Below, piece by piece: positions 24,943 through 34,087 of a stretch of DNA of 64,000 nt; the first letter of the stretch is position 1, and each line of letters opens with the position of its first letter. The stretch is taken from contig CAWEEP010000042.1 in the NCBI GenBank assembly GCA_963808125.1, forward strand, positions 1 through 64,000. The letters run 5' to 3'. The translations under genes and the position numbers were made by a program. Below the pieces are notes generated by a model. That model searched no databases. It was not told the origin of the DNA and saw only the letters and a list, made by a program, of their open reading frames with translations. The DNA is from CAWEEP01 sp963808125 (lineage in GTDB: Bacteria > Chloroflexota > Dormibacteria > Aeolococcales > Aeolococcaceae).

Positions 24943-25613
24943 CGTGGCGACGGAGCCTCTGACCGCGTGGCATCAGGCGCCTTGACCGCCAGCCGGTACA
25001 TGCGGTTCCCGTGCGACACCACGGTCGCGCTCGATCCCTGGCGGCGCAGCCAAGCACCGAAGCGGCGCACCGCGCGGGTGGCAGTGTCGGATGTGAAGGT
25101 GACGACCTCGGGTTGGCGCACGGTCAGGCGGACCGCGTCCCGATGGTGGTACTCCGCCTGGGTCGGCACGTGGATCAGCAGGCTGCCATTCACCACTCGC
25201 AGATCGGCGACGCTGCGGTCGAGAAGCCTGTCCACCCGCTGCATGAGAGACGCGCCGCCCTCGCGCTTGTCGTGCAGCCAGGCGCGGGGATGCGACCGCT
25301 GGATCCCGCTGCGCACCTGGAAGGAGTCGGCGTTTGCGGTGTAGACAAGGACGAGGCAATCGGGAAAGTCGCGCCCGAGCACGGCGAGGACGTGGCTGCT
25401 GGCGAGGCTCTGGTCGGGTGCGATCGACAGGTCCCAGTCGATGATGGCCAGGATCGGATGCCCCGAGGGCACCCCTCTTCTCAGCGTGGCCATCGCTCCG
25501 GAGGCGGACCGCGCGACAAGCGGGTGGAACCGCTTGCGTGCGAAGTGCTGGCGAAGTTCCTCCAGCGTCTCCGGGTCGTCCTCGAGGATCAGAACCTCGC
25601 CGTCGGCTCTCAT
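24939..25613 (-). CDS. Response regulator with novel output domain
   Basis: 224 aa from ATG 25613. Residues 1-130 are a receiver domain: 'VLILEDDPETLEELRQHFAR' with the acidic pair, phospho-acceptor Asp in 'LAIIDWDLS', 'LVYTANADS' with Thr, and Lys in 'WLHDKREGG'. The C-terminal 90 residues ('QPEVVTFTSDTATRAVRRFG', 'AWLRRQGSSATVVSHGNRMY') look like a small winged helix, a possible DNA-binding output. ATGA overlaps with both neighbours, so the three genes should be translationally coupled. Confidence 0.68.
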   Translation of the reverse strand: MRADGEVLILEDDPETLEELRQHFARKRFHPLVARSASGAMATLRRGVPSGHPILAIIDWDLSIAPDQSLASSHVLAVLGRDFPDCLVLVYTANADSFQVRSGIQRSHPRAWLHDKREGGASLMQRVDRLLDRSVADLRVVNGSLLIHVPTQAEYHHRDAVRLTVRQPEVVTFTSDTATRAVRRFGAWLRRQGSSATVVSHGNRMYRLAVKAPDATRSEAPSPR

Positions 25614-26209
25614 CGCTCTGAGGACACCACCGGCATCAGCGAAACCAGTCCCGTCTGCAGGTCGCGCCCCGGCCGTATCGGAACCCCGTGATGAGCGAGG
25701 ACCCGGGCAGCGTTCCGGAACGTCGCGAGCGGGAGGTCGAATGGTCGAGAGTGTGCGGAGACCAGAGCCTGGAGCTCGGGGCTCCGGGCGAACCCGCCCC
25801 CTGGGAGGTCGACGCCGACCCCGGGAGCGAGTTGTAGGCCCAAGACCTCGCTGGACAGGGCCGACCTCACAAAGGCGACGAGGTCGGCGAAGCGCGGGAA
25901 GACGAGGCTCCGGGCAGGAAGGGTCGCAGGAGCCCGCCCGTACCACACAGTCAAGACGGGGCGAATCCGGAGAACCGCGGCGAGCTCCGGTGGGAGGACA
26001 GGACCGGTCCCGGCCAGCATCCAGGGCCACGGACGGCACGTCCGGGCGGCGTCGGCGGCCTCGTCGGGGCGCGCGTGCTTCACCACGACGTAGATGCAAT
26101 CTAGTTGCTCATGCAGGCCGACCGCTAGATCGCCGTCGTCGGACAGCACAAGAAGGGCGCGGTCGCGATCCCGCGCCGGAGCGTCTCGAGATGGGTTGTC
26201 CATCGCCAT
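25610..26209 (-). CDS. Pseudo-receiver protein, first gene of the atypical signalling module
   Basis: 199 aa from ATG 26209. 'DRALLVLSDDGDLAVGLHEQ' starts a receiver-like alpha/beta fold, but the position of the phospho-acceptor Asp reads 'PWPWMLAG' and no conserved Lys is clear, so phosphorylation is unlikely. The C-terminal part 'RPFDLPLATFRNAARVLAHH' and 'GVPIRPGRDLQTGLVSL' is a helical domain of unknown type. It starts 127 bases from the divergent cpaB-like gene, so their promoters share one intergenic region. Confidence 0.5.
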   Translation of the reverse strand: MAMDNPSRDAPARDRDRALLVLSDDGDLAVGLHEQLDCIYVVVKHARPDEAADAARTCRPWPWMLAGTGPVLPPELAAVLRIRPVLTVWYGRAPATLPARSLVFPRFADLVAFVRSALSSEVLGLQLAPGVGVDLPGGGFARSPELQALVSAHSRPFDLPLATFRNAARVLAHHGVPIRPGRDLQTGLVSLMPVVSSER

Positions 26210-26335
26210 GCTAAGGTCCCCCGCTGATGTCCGCCAGCTCGCGGACAGCGGCTGGCCATGATAGCGAAGGCTCGTGCAAAAGGTGGTGAGGGTTGGTTAC
26301 CATGCACCGCCTCAGCTCCGAAGGGAGGGACCGCA

Positions 26336-27002
26336 ATGAACCGGCGTCGGCTCTACGCGGCGGTCTTCTTTAGCGTCGTTCTCATCGCCGTCCTAGGCCT
26401 GCTCGTTGTCACCGAGATTGAGAGTGGCACTCAAACGGTGACCGTTCTCCGACTGCGCACGGCCGTTGAGCAGGGGGCTGTGTTCAGTGCCTCCGACGTC
26501 GAGGCCGTTCCTCTCCGGCTCGGCTCGGGCGATCTCAACTACGAGGCTCCAGGCGCCGTTCCAGCCGGCTCCAGATACTCGCTCTCTCTCCAACCGGGCG
26601 ACCTTCTTCGGCCCGATGATCTCGAACCCGGCACTGGCCGGTGTCGAGGTCACCCTCATGCTGATCCAGCCGCCTCCCCTCCAGCCGGGGGATGCTGTGG
26701 ATCTGTTCGCGGCCAGGGGTTCCAGCCAAGTCCTCATCGGTCATGCGCTCACGGTGGAGCAGGTCAGCGGGGACACGCTGACGGTTCTGGTGAGCGGCCA
26801 GGATGAGCTCGCGTGGGTCGAGATCGCCGCTTCCAACACTCCACTCCATGCGGTGCGAGCGACCGCTCAGGCACCAGTGGGGACCCCGGCACCCGATGTC
26901 GAAGCCGCTATCTGCGACCTCGCCGGCGAGCAATGCGCCACTGTGACGACACCATCGGCGACGTCTGTGTCGCCCACACCGTCGCCGTCGCCGTCGCCGT
27001 GA
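26336..27002 (+). CDS. CpaB/RcpC-like SAF-domain pilus assembly protein (frameshifted)
   Basis: ATG 26336 with ribosome binding site 'AAGGGAGGGA'. Membrane helix 'LYAAVFFSVVLIAVLGLLVV' is followed by a SAF domain: 'VTVLRLRTAVEQGAVFSASD', 'VEAVPLRLG'. The frame changes near 26,620 ('CCCGATGATC' region) and resumes as 'ISNPALAGVEVTLMLIQPPP' and 'LQPGDAVDLFAARGS'. The C-terminus is Ser/Pro/Thr-rich. CpaB is the periplasmic/outer part of Tad pilus assembly, first gene of the operon here. Overlaps the next gene by GTGA. Confidence 0.75.
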
Positions 27003-27706
27003 GCCTCCTGATCGGCGTTTACACCACTCGGGCGGGTCAGACGTCGAGCTACTGGGCAATTTCCCTGGCCTGGAGCCTCGCCGAGCACCGCCGGGTGATC
27101 CTCGTGGACTGTGATATGGAGGGAGGAACCACCGCCGACGTGCTCTACCTGCGCACCGACGATCGCAGCATCGCCAACTGCTTTGGGGACCGTTCTGTCC
27201 GCGGGACTGACCTCGAGGCGCAGGCGGTCCCAGTACCCGGCCGGCCAGGGCTGCGCGTCGTTCCCGGGCTCCGGCAGAGCTTCGGCTTCGAGGTCTCAGA
27301 CTGCCTCCGGCGCGTCGGGCCCGGCTTCACCGGCCTCGACGACGATGTCGTCATCGCCGACCTTGGGCACCCGTTGGCGCATCCAGAACTGCGATCTCCG
27401 CGGGCCAGCGCCGAGGCCATCTGCTCGATCTTCCACCGCACATTCGCGGTCATCCGCGACGAGCCCGCGCTTGTGGCCCGAAGTATCAATGTTCTTCGCG
27501 CGGCACACCCCGCCCACGGTGAGATCATCGTCTGCCAGCAGCGCTCGCGTGCCTTCCAGCGCAGCATCGGCGAAACCATCGCCCGCGAGCTGCCCGATCT
27601 TCCCGTTCGCGACGTCTGGCACTGGGACGAGAAGGCAGCGGCCAGGATGGGTGACAGCGGCGTCCCTATGCAGGTGGCCGGCCTCGCCGAGGACCTTCGT
27701 CTGTGA
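26999..27706 (+). CDS. CpaE/TadZ-like ATPase with degenerate Walker A
   Basis: 235 aa from GTG 26999. 'LIGVYTTRAGQTSSYWAISL' occupies the position of the deviant Walker A (KGGxGKT/S) but lacks both lysines. 'RVILVDCDMEGGTTADVL' matches the switch region of MinD/ParA proteins, and 'DDVVIADLGHPLAHPE' Walker B. TadZ/CpaE proteins localise the Tad machine at the pole or membrane; some have lost ATPase activity, and this one probably cannot hydrolyse ATP in the usual way. A second, intact ParA domain is encoded at the operon end. Confidence 0.7.
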   Translation: MSLLIGVYTTRAGQTSSYWAISLAWSLAEHRRVILVDCDMEGGTTADVLYLRTDDRSIANCFGDRSVRGTDLEAQAVPVPGRPGLRVVPGLRQSFGFEVSDCLRRVGPGFTGLDDDVVIADLGHPLAHPELRSPRASAEAICSIFHRTFAVIRDEPALVARSINVLRAAHPAHGEIIVCQQRSRAFQRSIGETIARELPDLPVRDVWHWDEKAAARMGDSGVPMQVAGLAEDLRL

Positions 27707-27767
27707 CCGCAATGCCCGTCCGGGGCAACGACACGATACCGCCCAACGACACCGTCGCTGTCCGCGA

Positions 27768-29097
27768 ATGGCCCCGGATTCCCCGGAGGAGCGTGAGGTA
27801 GCCCAGGTGATTGCCGCGCGGGTGGCGCAGCTGAGAGGCGCGGAGCCTCCGTCCGTGCTCCAAGAGGAACGGCTGGAAGGCGACGTCGACCTCGTCATCC
27901 ACCGCGCCATCGAATCGCCCCAGGCGAGTGGCCTGCCTCTGGCCGCCGTATCAGCTCTGTCGTGGGATCCCCACTACCGCGCTGTGGCGGTCCGCAACTC
28001 CATGATCATCGCCTCCCACCTCTGGCCGGTATCTCTGCTCATTTACGGAGCGGATCTTGAGAACGTCACCTGCCTTGGGCACGACGAGTGGATGGTGTCG
28101 ACGGTCGGGCACAAGACCGTGCTCCGTGGCGGCTCGCCCTTCGGCAGCGACGACGAGGTGATCGAATACTTCCGTCGCGTCGTGAGGCTTCGAGGCGTCA
28201 CCGGTGATCGGACGCTCACGGACGCTATGCCCGTCGCCGAGGCGAACGTTGGATCAGTAATCCGGCTCGTCGTGGCAAAGCGGCCGGCCGTCTCGGGGCA
28301 GTCCGCCGTCAAAGCCGCCATTCGCATCCCTTCCAAGGCGAAAGTGCGCGACCTTGCGGACTACTTCCACAGTCAGATCCTGTCCCAGTCCATGGCGCAG
28401 CTCGTGGAGGCGCTGGTTCTTGGGCGGGCAAATATCCTCATCGCCGGGGGAACCGGGACCGGCAAGACCACTTTGATGCGGGTGCTCTGCGGGCTCGTGT
28501 CGCCTGCCGATCACATCGTGGTTGTCGAGGACGGCGCCGAGCTGCACCTGGATCAGGATCGGGGCGACGGCGAACCGTGGCACGCGCTGACCTCCGCGAT
28601 GTCGACGATTCCGTCGATTCGAGCCGACGTCGAGACACGCCAGCTCACCATGTTCGACCTCGTCCGCCACTCGCTCCGTTTCCATCCTGACCGTGTGATT
28701 CTCGGCGAAGTCCCAGGCGAGGAGATGGCGGCGGTGTGCAAGGCTCTGATGACCGGCCATGACGGGTCGATGACGACCATCCACGCCGAGGACGCCGAGC
28801 TGGCCCTCGACCAAGCGGTGCAGTACGTCATGGAGAACCGTCGCTTCACAGGCAATGAGAAGATGGCCCGCAGAATCGTGGAGCAGGCGTTCCACGTGGT
28901 CATCCATATCGCCAACCAGAATGGCCGGCGCCGGATCACCGGGATTCTCGCCGTCGAGCGCGGGGGAATCACAAGTGGGCGTACCGGAGACGACCGTCGG
29001 CGGTTGGGAGCGCATGACCGAACTGGTCGGCAACCTCTCTAGGCTGGGCCCGCGTCTCCAGCCGCATCTCTGCAGCGAGGAGATCCCTCTGCCGTGA
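27768..29097 (+). CDS. cpaF: CpaF/TadA secretion ATPase (frameshifted at 3' end)
   Basis: ATG 27768 'MAPDSPEEREVAQVIAARVA'. A Walker A 'AGGTGTGKTTLMRV', then 'VVVEDGAELHL', 'HPDRVILGEVPGEEM' (Walker B/Asp box region) and 'TGHDGSMTTIHAEDAE' (His box) identify a VirB11/TadA-type hexameric ATPase that powers pilus assembly. In a G5 run near 28,970 the frame changes; the last 40 residues read 'VGGWERMTELVGNLSRLGPR' to the TGA at 29097, overlapping tadB (GTGA). About 440 aa, normal. Confidence 0.88.
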
Positions 29098-30020
29098 ACG
29101 GCCTCGCTCTGCCAGGACCGTCGCCCGGCTTTCTCGTCGCCGGCGTCGTGGTCGTCATCGCCTGCGCATGCGGTGTGTGCGCCGCAATCCTCGATGTCAA
29201 CCCGAGGCGCCTGACTGCCCGACGGGTTCATCGATTCGCCCTGCTCGAAAGGGAAAAGGACATCGCCGCGGGGCTGGGATGGCCATGGCAGCGTTGGATC
29301 TGTCTGCGGATCCTGTTCATCGCGCTTGGGATCGTGGTCGCCTTGGCCACCGGCATCGATCTCCTATATGTCGTCGGTCCAGTCGCTGGGGCCGTCGGAT
29401 TTCGTTTCGCCCTGGCAGGGCGGGCAGCCGATCGGCGATTGCGAATGGAGCGGGCCTTCCTTGGCCAGCTGCGCAACCTTCGAGACAGGATGGCGCTTTC
29501 GAATCAATCCCTGGACACGGCGCTCCAGGAGATGGGGCGCAGCCCGGGGCCCGACCTCGAATATGTGCTTTCTCCGCTCAGCCGTGGTGGCTCCACCATC
29601 GCGAACGTTGTCGAGATGGGGATGCACGCTCGCTCGCCGCTCGTGGAGCAGGCGGCCGGAGTACTGATCTGGTCGCGCAGTCGCAGCCTCAACTGGTTAA
29701 TCGACACCATCGACACCATCCTGATTCCGGTGGGAGAAGCACAGTTGGCGGTGCAGGAAGAGGGCATGGTCTCCCTTGCGCAGCAGCGCGCGGTGACGTT
29801 CGCGATGTCGGCGCTGCTGGCGGTCATGCTGGCAGTCCTGCTCCGTATCAGCAGTTTCCGGCAGTACTACCAATCGCCCGCGGGACAGATGGTTCTGGTC
29901 GTAGTGGCGTTGCTGTTCGCCCTGCTCGTCGGCCTGCTCGGTATCATTGCGCGAACTCGGGGGTGGACCCGCTGGGACCTCAGCGCCATGGCCGAGCAAC
30001 AGGAGCGCCTCGGTGATTGA
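29094..30020 (+). CDS. tadB: TadB inner-membrane platform protein
   Basis: 308 aa from GTG 29094. Helices near residues 12-35 and 60-100, a cytoplasmic GspF-type domain ('MERAFLGQLRNLRDRMALSN', 'SLDTALQEMGRSPG', 'EMGMHARSPLVEQAAGVLIW') and two C-terminal helices ('ALLAVMLAVLLRISSF', 'VLVVVALLFALLVGLLGII'). This is the T2SF fold of Tad platform proteins that move pilin out of the membrane. Overlaps tadC by eight bases. Confidence 0.82.
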   Translation: MNGLALPGPSPGFLVAGVVVVIACACGVCAAILDVNPRRLTARRVHRFALLEREKDIAAGLGWPWQRWICLRILFIALGIVVALATGIDLLYVVGPVAGAVGFRFALAGRAADRRLRMERAFLGQLRNLRDRMALSNQSLDTALQEMGRSPGPDLEYVLSPLSRGGSTIANVVEMGMHARSPLVEQAAGVLIWSRSRSLNWLIDTIDTILIPVGEAQLAVQEEGMVSLAQQRAVTFAMSALLAVMLAVLLRISSFRQYYQSPAGQMVLVVVALLFALLVGLLGIIARTRGWTRWDLSAMAEQQERLGD

Positions 30021-30921
30021 CATCGGGGAGCTGCTACCGTACGCGCTAGCGGCCGTGGCGGTGGTCGGCCTGTGGGCCGCCCTGCTGTCTCGGCTTGACG
30101 TCTTCACTCCCAGCGACGTGCACGCCTGGCATCGGTTGGCCGATCTTCGAGGCTACGCGCCATCACGGGGACGGCTCCAAAGGGCTGCGGCCCGGATGCC
30201 GCTGCTCCGACGAGTGCAGAACGAGTTGGACCTTCCGCGCCTCCTGGGCCTTGCCGGCCGAAACGAGACCGCTGCCGGTTTCCTGCTGCGCTCGGTGTTC
30301 CTTTCGCTCCTCTCATGTGGCCTGTGCCTGACTGTTCTGGTCATCGCTCTCGCCCAGACCGGCGGCTGGCCGATGCCACCTGTGGCGGCCCTTCTGCTCG
30401 CAGCGCTGGTCTTTCTGCTCCAGCTTTCCTGGCTGCGCACGAGGGCGCGTGTGCGCCGCGAGCAGGCCGAGACGGCCCTCGGCGACATGCTCATGCTGGT
30501 GGCCATCCTCACTGATGGACGCGGCCTGCAACTGGAGGATGCCGTGTGCATTCTGTCCCGGTCAACGAACCACCGCGCGCTCCAGGCGATCGTCGACGAA
30601 CGGGGCTGGGCGCGTTTGGTCCCTGGTCGGCCTCCGAGCACGATCGTCCTTTATCGGCTCATCGCCGAGGCGTACCGAATCCCTCTCTTCGCCACAGTGG
30701 CGGATGCCGCTGCCAATGCCAATCTGGGATTTAGCGAACGTCAGATCTACACGCGACTGGCCGGCTCCGTGTATCAGCAGCGCCTCGCTGAGGCGCGCTT
30801 CCGCGCGTCGCGGGCCAAGATGCTGGTGACACTCCCGATCGCCGGGATGCTCATCCCTCTCATCGTGCTCATCGGGGCACCGGTCTTCGCCAGCATCACC
30901 GGAGGGCTCGGCAGTGGGTGA
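30013..30921 (+). CDS. tadC: TadC inner-membrane platform protein
   Basis: 302 aa from GTG 30013. N-terminal helix 'YALAAVAVVGLWAALL', a central pair ('RSVFLSLLSCGLCLTVLVIA', 'VAALLLAALVFLLQLSWLRT'), a helical cytoplasmic T2SF domain ('ETALGDMLMLVAILTDGRGL', 'SERQIYTRLAGSVYQQRLAE') and the C-terminal 'MLVTLPIAGMLIPLIVLIGA'. Partner of TadB. Its stop overlaps the next gene. Confidence 0.78.
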   Translation: MIDIGELLPYALAAVAVVGLWAALLSRLDVFTPSDVHAWHRLADLRGYAPSRGRLQRAAARMPLLRRVQNELDLPRLLGLAGRNETAAGFLLRSVFLSLLSCGLCLTVLVIALAQTGGWPMPPVAALLLAALVFLLQLSWLRTRARVRREQAETALGDMLMLVAILTDGRGLQLEDAVCILSRSTNHRALQAIVDERGWARLVPGRPPSTIVLYRLIAEAYRIPLFATVADAAANANLGFSERQIYTRLAGSVYQQRLAEARFRASRAKMLVTLPIAGMLIPLIVLIGAPVFASITGGLGSG

Positions 30922-32734
30922 GATGACATCGCCATCGCGCCAAGCCTTGGCGGGAGGAGCGGTGGCCTTGGTGCTCTTGGGAGCGTCCGTCGCGACGTTG
31001 GGCGTGCCCGACCTCGGGTTGGCCGGCCAGTTCCTTGGCGGCGGATACCCATCCCCGGCGTCCGCATTGGCTTCGCTCTCAATCATCTTCGACGCGATCC
31101 TTCTGGGCGCCGCCTGGTTGGCATTCAGCGGGGCGGCTCGCGCCCGCGGCGGTAAGGGGGGGGTTCCTCCCACCCTGCGGGCCCTGGCGTTCGTCGTCGC
31201 TGGGGTGATTCTCCTGGGCATGAGCATCGCCCAGCGGACGGACACAGAGGGAGGTTTTGCTGCGGAAATGGCCAGCACCAGGTTCGGGAGGCCGAGTTTC
31301 TTGCTCGCTGATCGCGAAGGAGGCTATGCCTTCGTTGTCCTCTTGGGGGATCGGGACGACGCTGAAGAACTCGCCGTCATGATGGATCAGATGCGGGGCG
31401 GCGAACGGCGCTGCCCCGCCGTCATCTTGACGCCGCCAGTGCGGGGTCTGGCGTTCTTCGCTGACGCAACTCAGCAGTCCGACGTGGACCGCTGGTGGTC
31501 GTCTGCCGTGCCACTTGATGCGCAGCCGGTGTATCTCCTCATGCATGAAGGGTCCCTCCCCGAATGGCAGGGCGGCGTCGATGGAAGCTTCTACATCGGA
31601 GCACCGGACCAAGGTGCCGCGGCCCGCTATGCAGGTGTCCCGGACACCCGGGTGTTCCTCTGTCACAGCCTCCTGGACTTCGCCGTCCAGGTGGCGCGTG
31701 ACTTCCGCGACACGGGGGTGTTCGACCAGGCGGCGACAGCTCGCATTCTGGGCCTCCATTCGGATCGCGCGCGCGATCAAAACCGCCTGGCGTACCCTCC
31801 CCAGGCTCTCGCCGACGCTCCGGAACAAGCCGCCTCGAGGCCAGCAACCTGGCGCCGCCAGGCGGCTCCCCGCGGCGGTGCCGCGCGGAGCGGGTTCTTC
31901 CGACCGAAGCGGCGCGGCCACCGGCCGATGTCCGACGCAGATCTGGCGCGGCAGCTAGCGGGCCGTGGTCCGACCATTGTCGTCATGGGCTCTCGTAAGG
32001 GTGGCGTGGGCAAGACCAGCTTCGCTGCGGGGATCGCCGTCGTCGCCGGTACGGTCCTGGACCAGATCGGCCACAGTGCCTGCCTCGTCGATGCCAACCT
32101 CGCCAACCCCGACGCGTGGGGTCAGATGAACCTCCCCACCGGGGCGGCGACCGTTCGGGAAGTGGTGGGAGCCCTGCTCGCTAATCGGGAACCACCGCCC
32201 CCCGTCCACGCGGCGACCCCCGCACTCGCGTGCTATCCGGAGGTGCGCGAGCCGTCCGAGTATTCGCGCACGGAGATCCGCCGGTTCGCCGACCACCTGC
32301 GGCGGCGCCACACCTTCATCGTGGTCGACATGTCGAACCGTCTGCCCGACCCCACGGGGGGGGCGGGAGCTGCCGCCGCCGCGTACTGGCTGGATGCTGG
32401 TGACGTCCTCGTCCTGCCGACCACTGCGTCGCGCTCGGATTTCGACGGTGTTCTTGACTACCTCGACGTGGGTGGTTTGCCTCCGACGGTCGTCCCGTAC
32501 ATCGTCGGCACGTCAAAGCGCCTCCGCGACAACCCGCTCACGCTCGAGTACGTGGACGCCATCCGGTCACGGGTTGCGGCGATTGTCGAGGTACCCGACG
32601 ACGCCAACGCGGTGCGGCTCGCCGGCATGTCCGGGGTGCCGGCGGAACAGCTCTCACCGAACCTCGGCGCCGCCTATCGGGCGCTGACCGAGGCGATCGC
32701 GGTGACGCCGCGCCGTGGTGGGTCACGCCGATGA
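30914..32734 (+). CDS. Membrane-anchored ParA/MinD ATPase fusion
   Basis: 606 aa from GTG 30914, or ATG 30923. Three N-terminal helices ('GGAVALVLLGASVATLG', 'SLSIIFDAILLGAAWLAF', 'ALAFVVAGVILLGMSIA') are followed by about 240 residues of unknown soluble domain ('FLLADREGGYAFVVLLGDRD') and a basic linker. The C-terminal 250 residues are a complete ParA/MinD ATPase: 'VVMGSRKGGVGKTSFAAGIA' with the deviant Walker A, 'HSACLVDANLANPDAWGQMN', 'HTFIVVDMSNRLPD'. It may act as the active positioning ATPase of the Tad machine. I know no standard name for this architecture. Confidence 0.75.
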   Translation: MGEMTSPSRQALAGGAVALVLLGASVATLGVPDLGLAGQFLGGGYPSPASALASLSIIFDAILLGAAWLAFSGAARARGGKGGVPPTLRALAFVVAGVILLGMSIAQRTDTEGGFAAEMASTRFGRPSFLLADREGGYAFVVLLGDRDDAEELAVMMDQMRGGERRCPAVILTPPVRGLAFFADATQQSDVDRWWSSAVPLDAQPVYLLMHEGSLPEWQGGVDGSFYIGAPDQGAAARYAGVPDTRVFLCHSLLDFAVQVARDFRDTGVFDQAATARILGLHSDRARDQNRLAYPPQALADAPEQAASRPATWRRQAAPRGGAARSGFFRPKRRGHRPMSDADLARQLAGRGPTIVVMGSRKGGVGKTSFAAGIAVVAGTVLDQIGHSACLVDANLANPDAWGQMNLPTGAATVREVVGALLANREPPPPVHAATPALACYPEVREPSEYSRTEIRRFADHLRRRHTFIVVDMSNRLPDPTGGAGAAAAAYWLDAGDVLVLPTTASRSDFDGVLDYLDVGGLPPTVVPYIVGTSKRLRDNPLTLEYVDAIRSRVAAIVEVPDDANAVRLAGMSGVPAEQLSPNLGAAYRALTEAIAVTPRRGGSRR

Positions 32735-32761
32735 CCGGGCTCAAAGCACGGCGCTGACGTC

Positions 32762-33362
32762 ATGACGGAGCCCAGCGATCGGCCGGGGACAATCGTGCGC
32801 AATGGGCAGTATCTTCCGGTTCCACTTGGGGCTCTCCGCCCGGTGCGGCGCCGTCGCACGATCCCCCGCCCGGCACGCCTCTGGCGGTGTCGCGTCGAGA
32901 TCGCAGCTGCGGTTGGCCTGATCCTGGCGGCCGCCGGTGTTCTGGTCACGGTGACCCGTCGATCCCCTCGCGGTCTATCTGAGCGGCGACGCCGTCCACG
33001 TGGACGGGGTCACCCTGTCTCAAGCCCCCGGTAATGGGGGCTTGCGCACAGGGCGCCTGTACACGGGAGCCGCCACCATGGTGCTGACCGCCGGCCCCGA
33101 TAGCTCAGTCATCGCTTCCGCGGTGACGTTCGCGAAGGGAGAGGAGGTGCGCGCAGTCTGCACGCTCGATGCCTCGGCTTCTTTCGAGGTACGGGAGCGG
33201 TGCCAATTCCAGATGGGCGACACCTCCTTCAACTGCGACGACGTCTTCAGCCTGACGGCACCGGGAGAGTGGCTACGCCGATGCAGTGACGGGCAAGTTC
33301 TGAAGATTGAGGTGCCCACCGGAGCGGAACTCATCCCCATGCCCTTCCCACTCGGCCGCTGA
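32762..33362 (+). CDS. Single-pass membrane protein of the Tad cluster (frameshifted)
   Basis: ATG 32762. A basic cytoplasmic start ('RPVRRRRTIPRPARLWRCRV') is followed by the helix 'IAAAVGLILAAAGVLVTVT'. Near 32,960 the frame changes and the extracytoplasmic part reads 'VYLSGDAVHVDGVTLSQAPG', 'SSVIASAVTFAKGEEVRAVC', 'RCQFQMGDTSFNCDDVFSLT' to the stop at 33362. Four Cys could form disulfides outside the cell. Family unknown; it may be a pilus accessory protein. Confidence 0.5.
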
Positions 33363-33392
33363 CGGTTGGGCCTCGTCAGCAGGGCGACGGGC

Positions 33393-34074
33393 TCAGGCGG
33401 GGACCCCGTTGACGCTGGTAAGGTCGGCCCGCCACACCAGGCGGTCGTAGTCGACCCACCATGGGGTGCAAGTGACCAGGGTCAGTTCGTGGCCGCTCGT
33501 GGGAACCAACTGAGTTCACGTCGCTGGGTGCCAGCTGCCAGCGCTAAGTCACTGTGTAAACGTAGGTGTCGCAACTCCGGTCCTGAATGGTAATCGTGTC
33601 CCCTGGCCCGAGTTGATCGATGTACTGGTAATCAGGCTCCCGGTGGAAGGCGATGATGACGTTCCCCGCCCCGCCCGGTGCCGGGCTGCCTGACCAATGG
33701 ACCATGGAGCGGTCGTTGAGGGCGCTCCAGTCGCCATCGACCGACACACCTGCGTAGTCGTACTGGGGGAGGCCACTGAAGGCGACCAGGGCGTACGCGT
33801 CGGATGACGAGCCACCGCCGCCGCACTCGCTGATGGTCACCGGGGTCGGCGTGGCCGCAGGGGTGGCCGTCGCGGACGGGGCCCCCTCCAGAGCCTTGCT
33901 GCCGCCGTTGTTCCACGAGTTCAGCGCGCTGCTGTCGTTGTAGGCACGCGCCGCAACCTGCTGCTGGTCGAGCCACTGGTGGTAGACGCCCGTGACGATG
34001 ACGGTCATCCCGGAGGCGATCAGAACCAACCCCAGGAGTAGCGCCACCAGGCGCACCCGTCCACGCCACCTCAT
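33393..34074 (-). CDS. Sortase (class D/E-like), with in-frame amber and a frameshift
   Basis: From ATG 34074: a basic start and helix 'LVALLLGLVLIASGMTVIVT', a Thr/Pro/Ser linker, then 'NDRSMVHWSGSPAPGGAGNV' and 'IIAFHREPDYQYIDQLGPGD', where 'AFHRE' carries the catalytic His. A TAG at 33544-33546 interrupts 'TYVYTVT[*]RWQLAPSDV', then a one-base shift restores 'QLVPTSGHELTLVTCTPWWV' with the TLxTC Cys, and 'DYDRLVWRADL' with the Arg. All three catalytic residues are thus present. Sortases attach surface proteins or pilins to the wall of monoderm bacteria. Confidence 0.72.
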
Positions 34075-34087
34075 CGCTTCAAGCCTA

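Noticed and set aside
23539..25344. A 601-codon plus-strand open frame
   Set aside because: Antisense to the kinase-like and response regulator genes; Arg/Gly-rich translation without domains.
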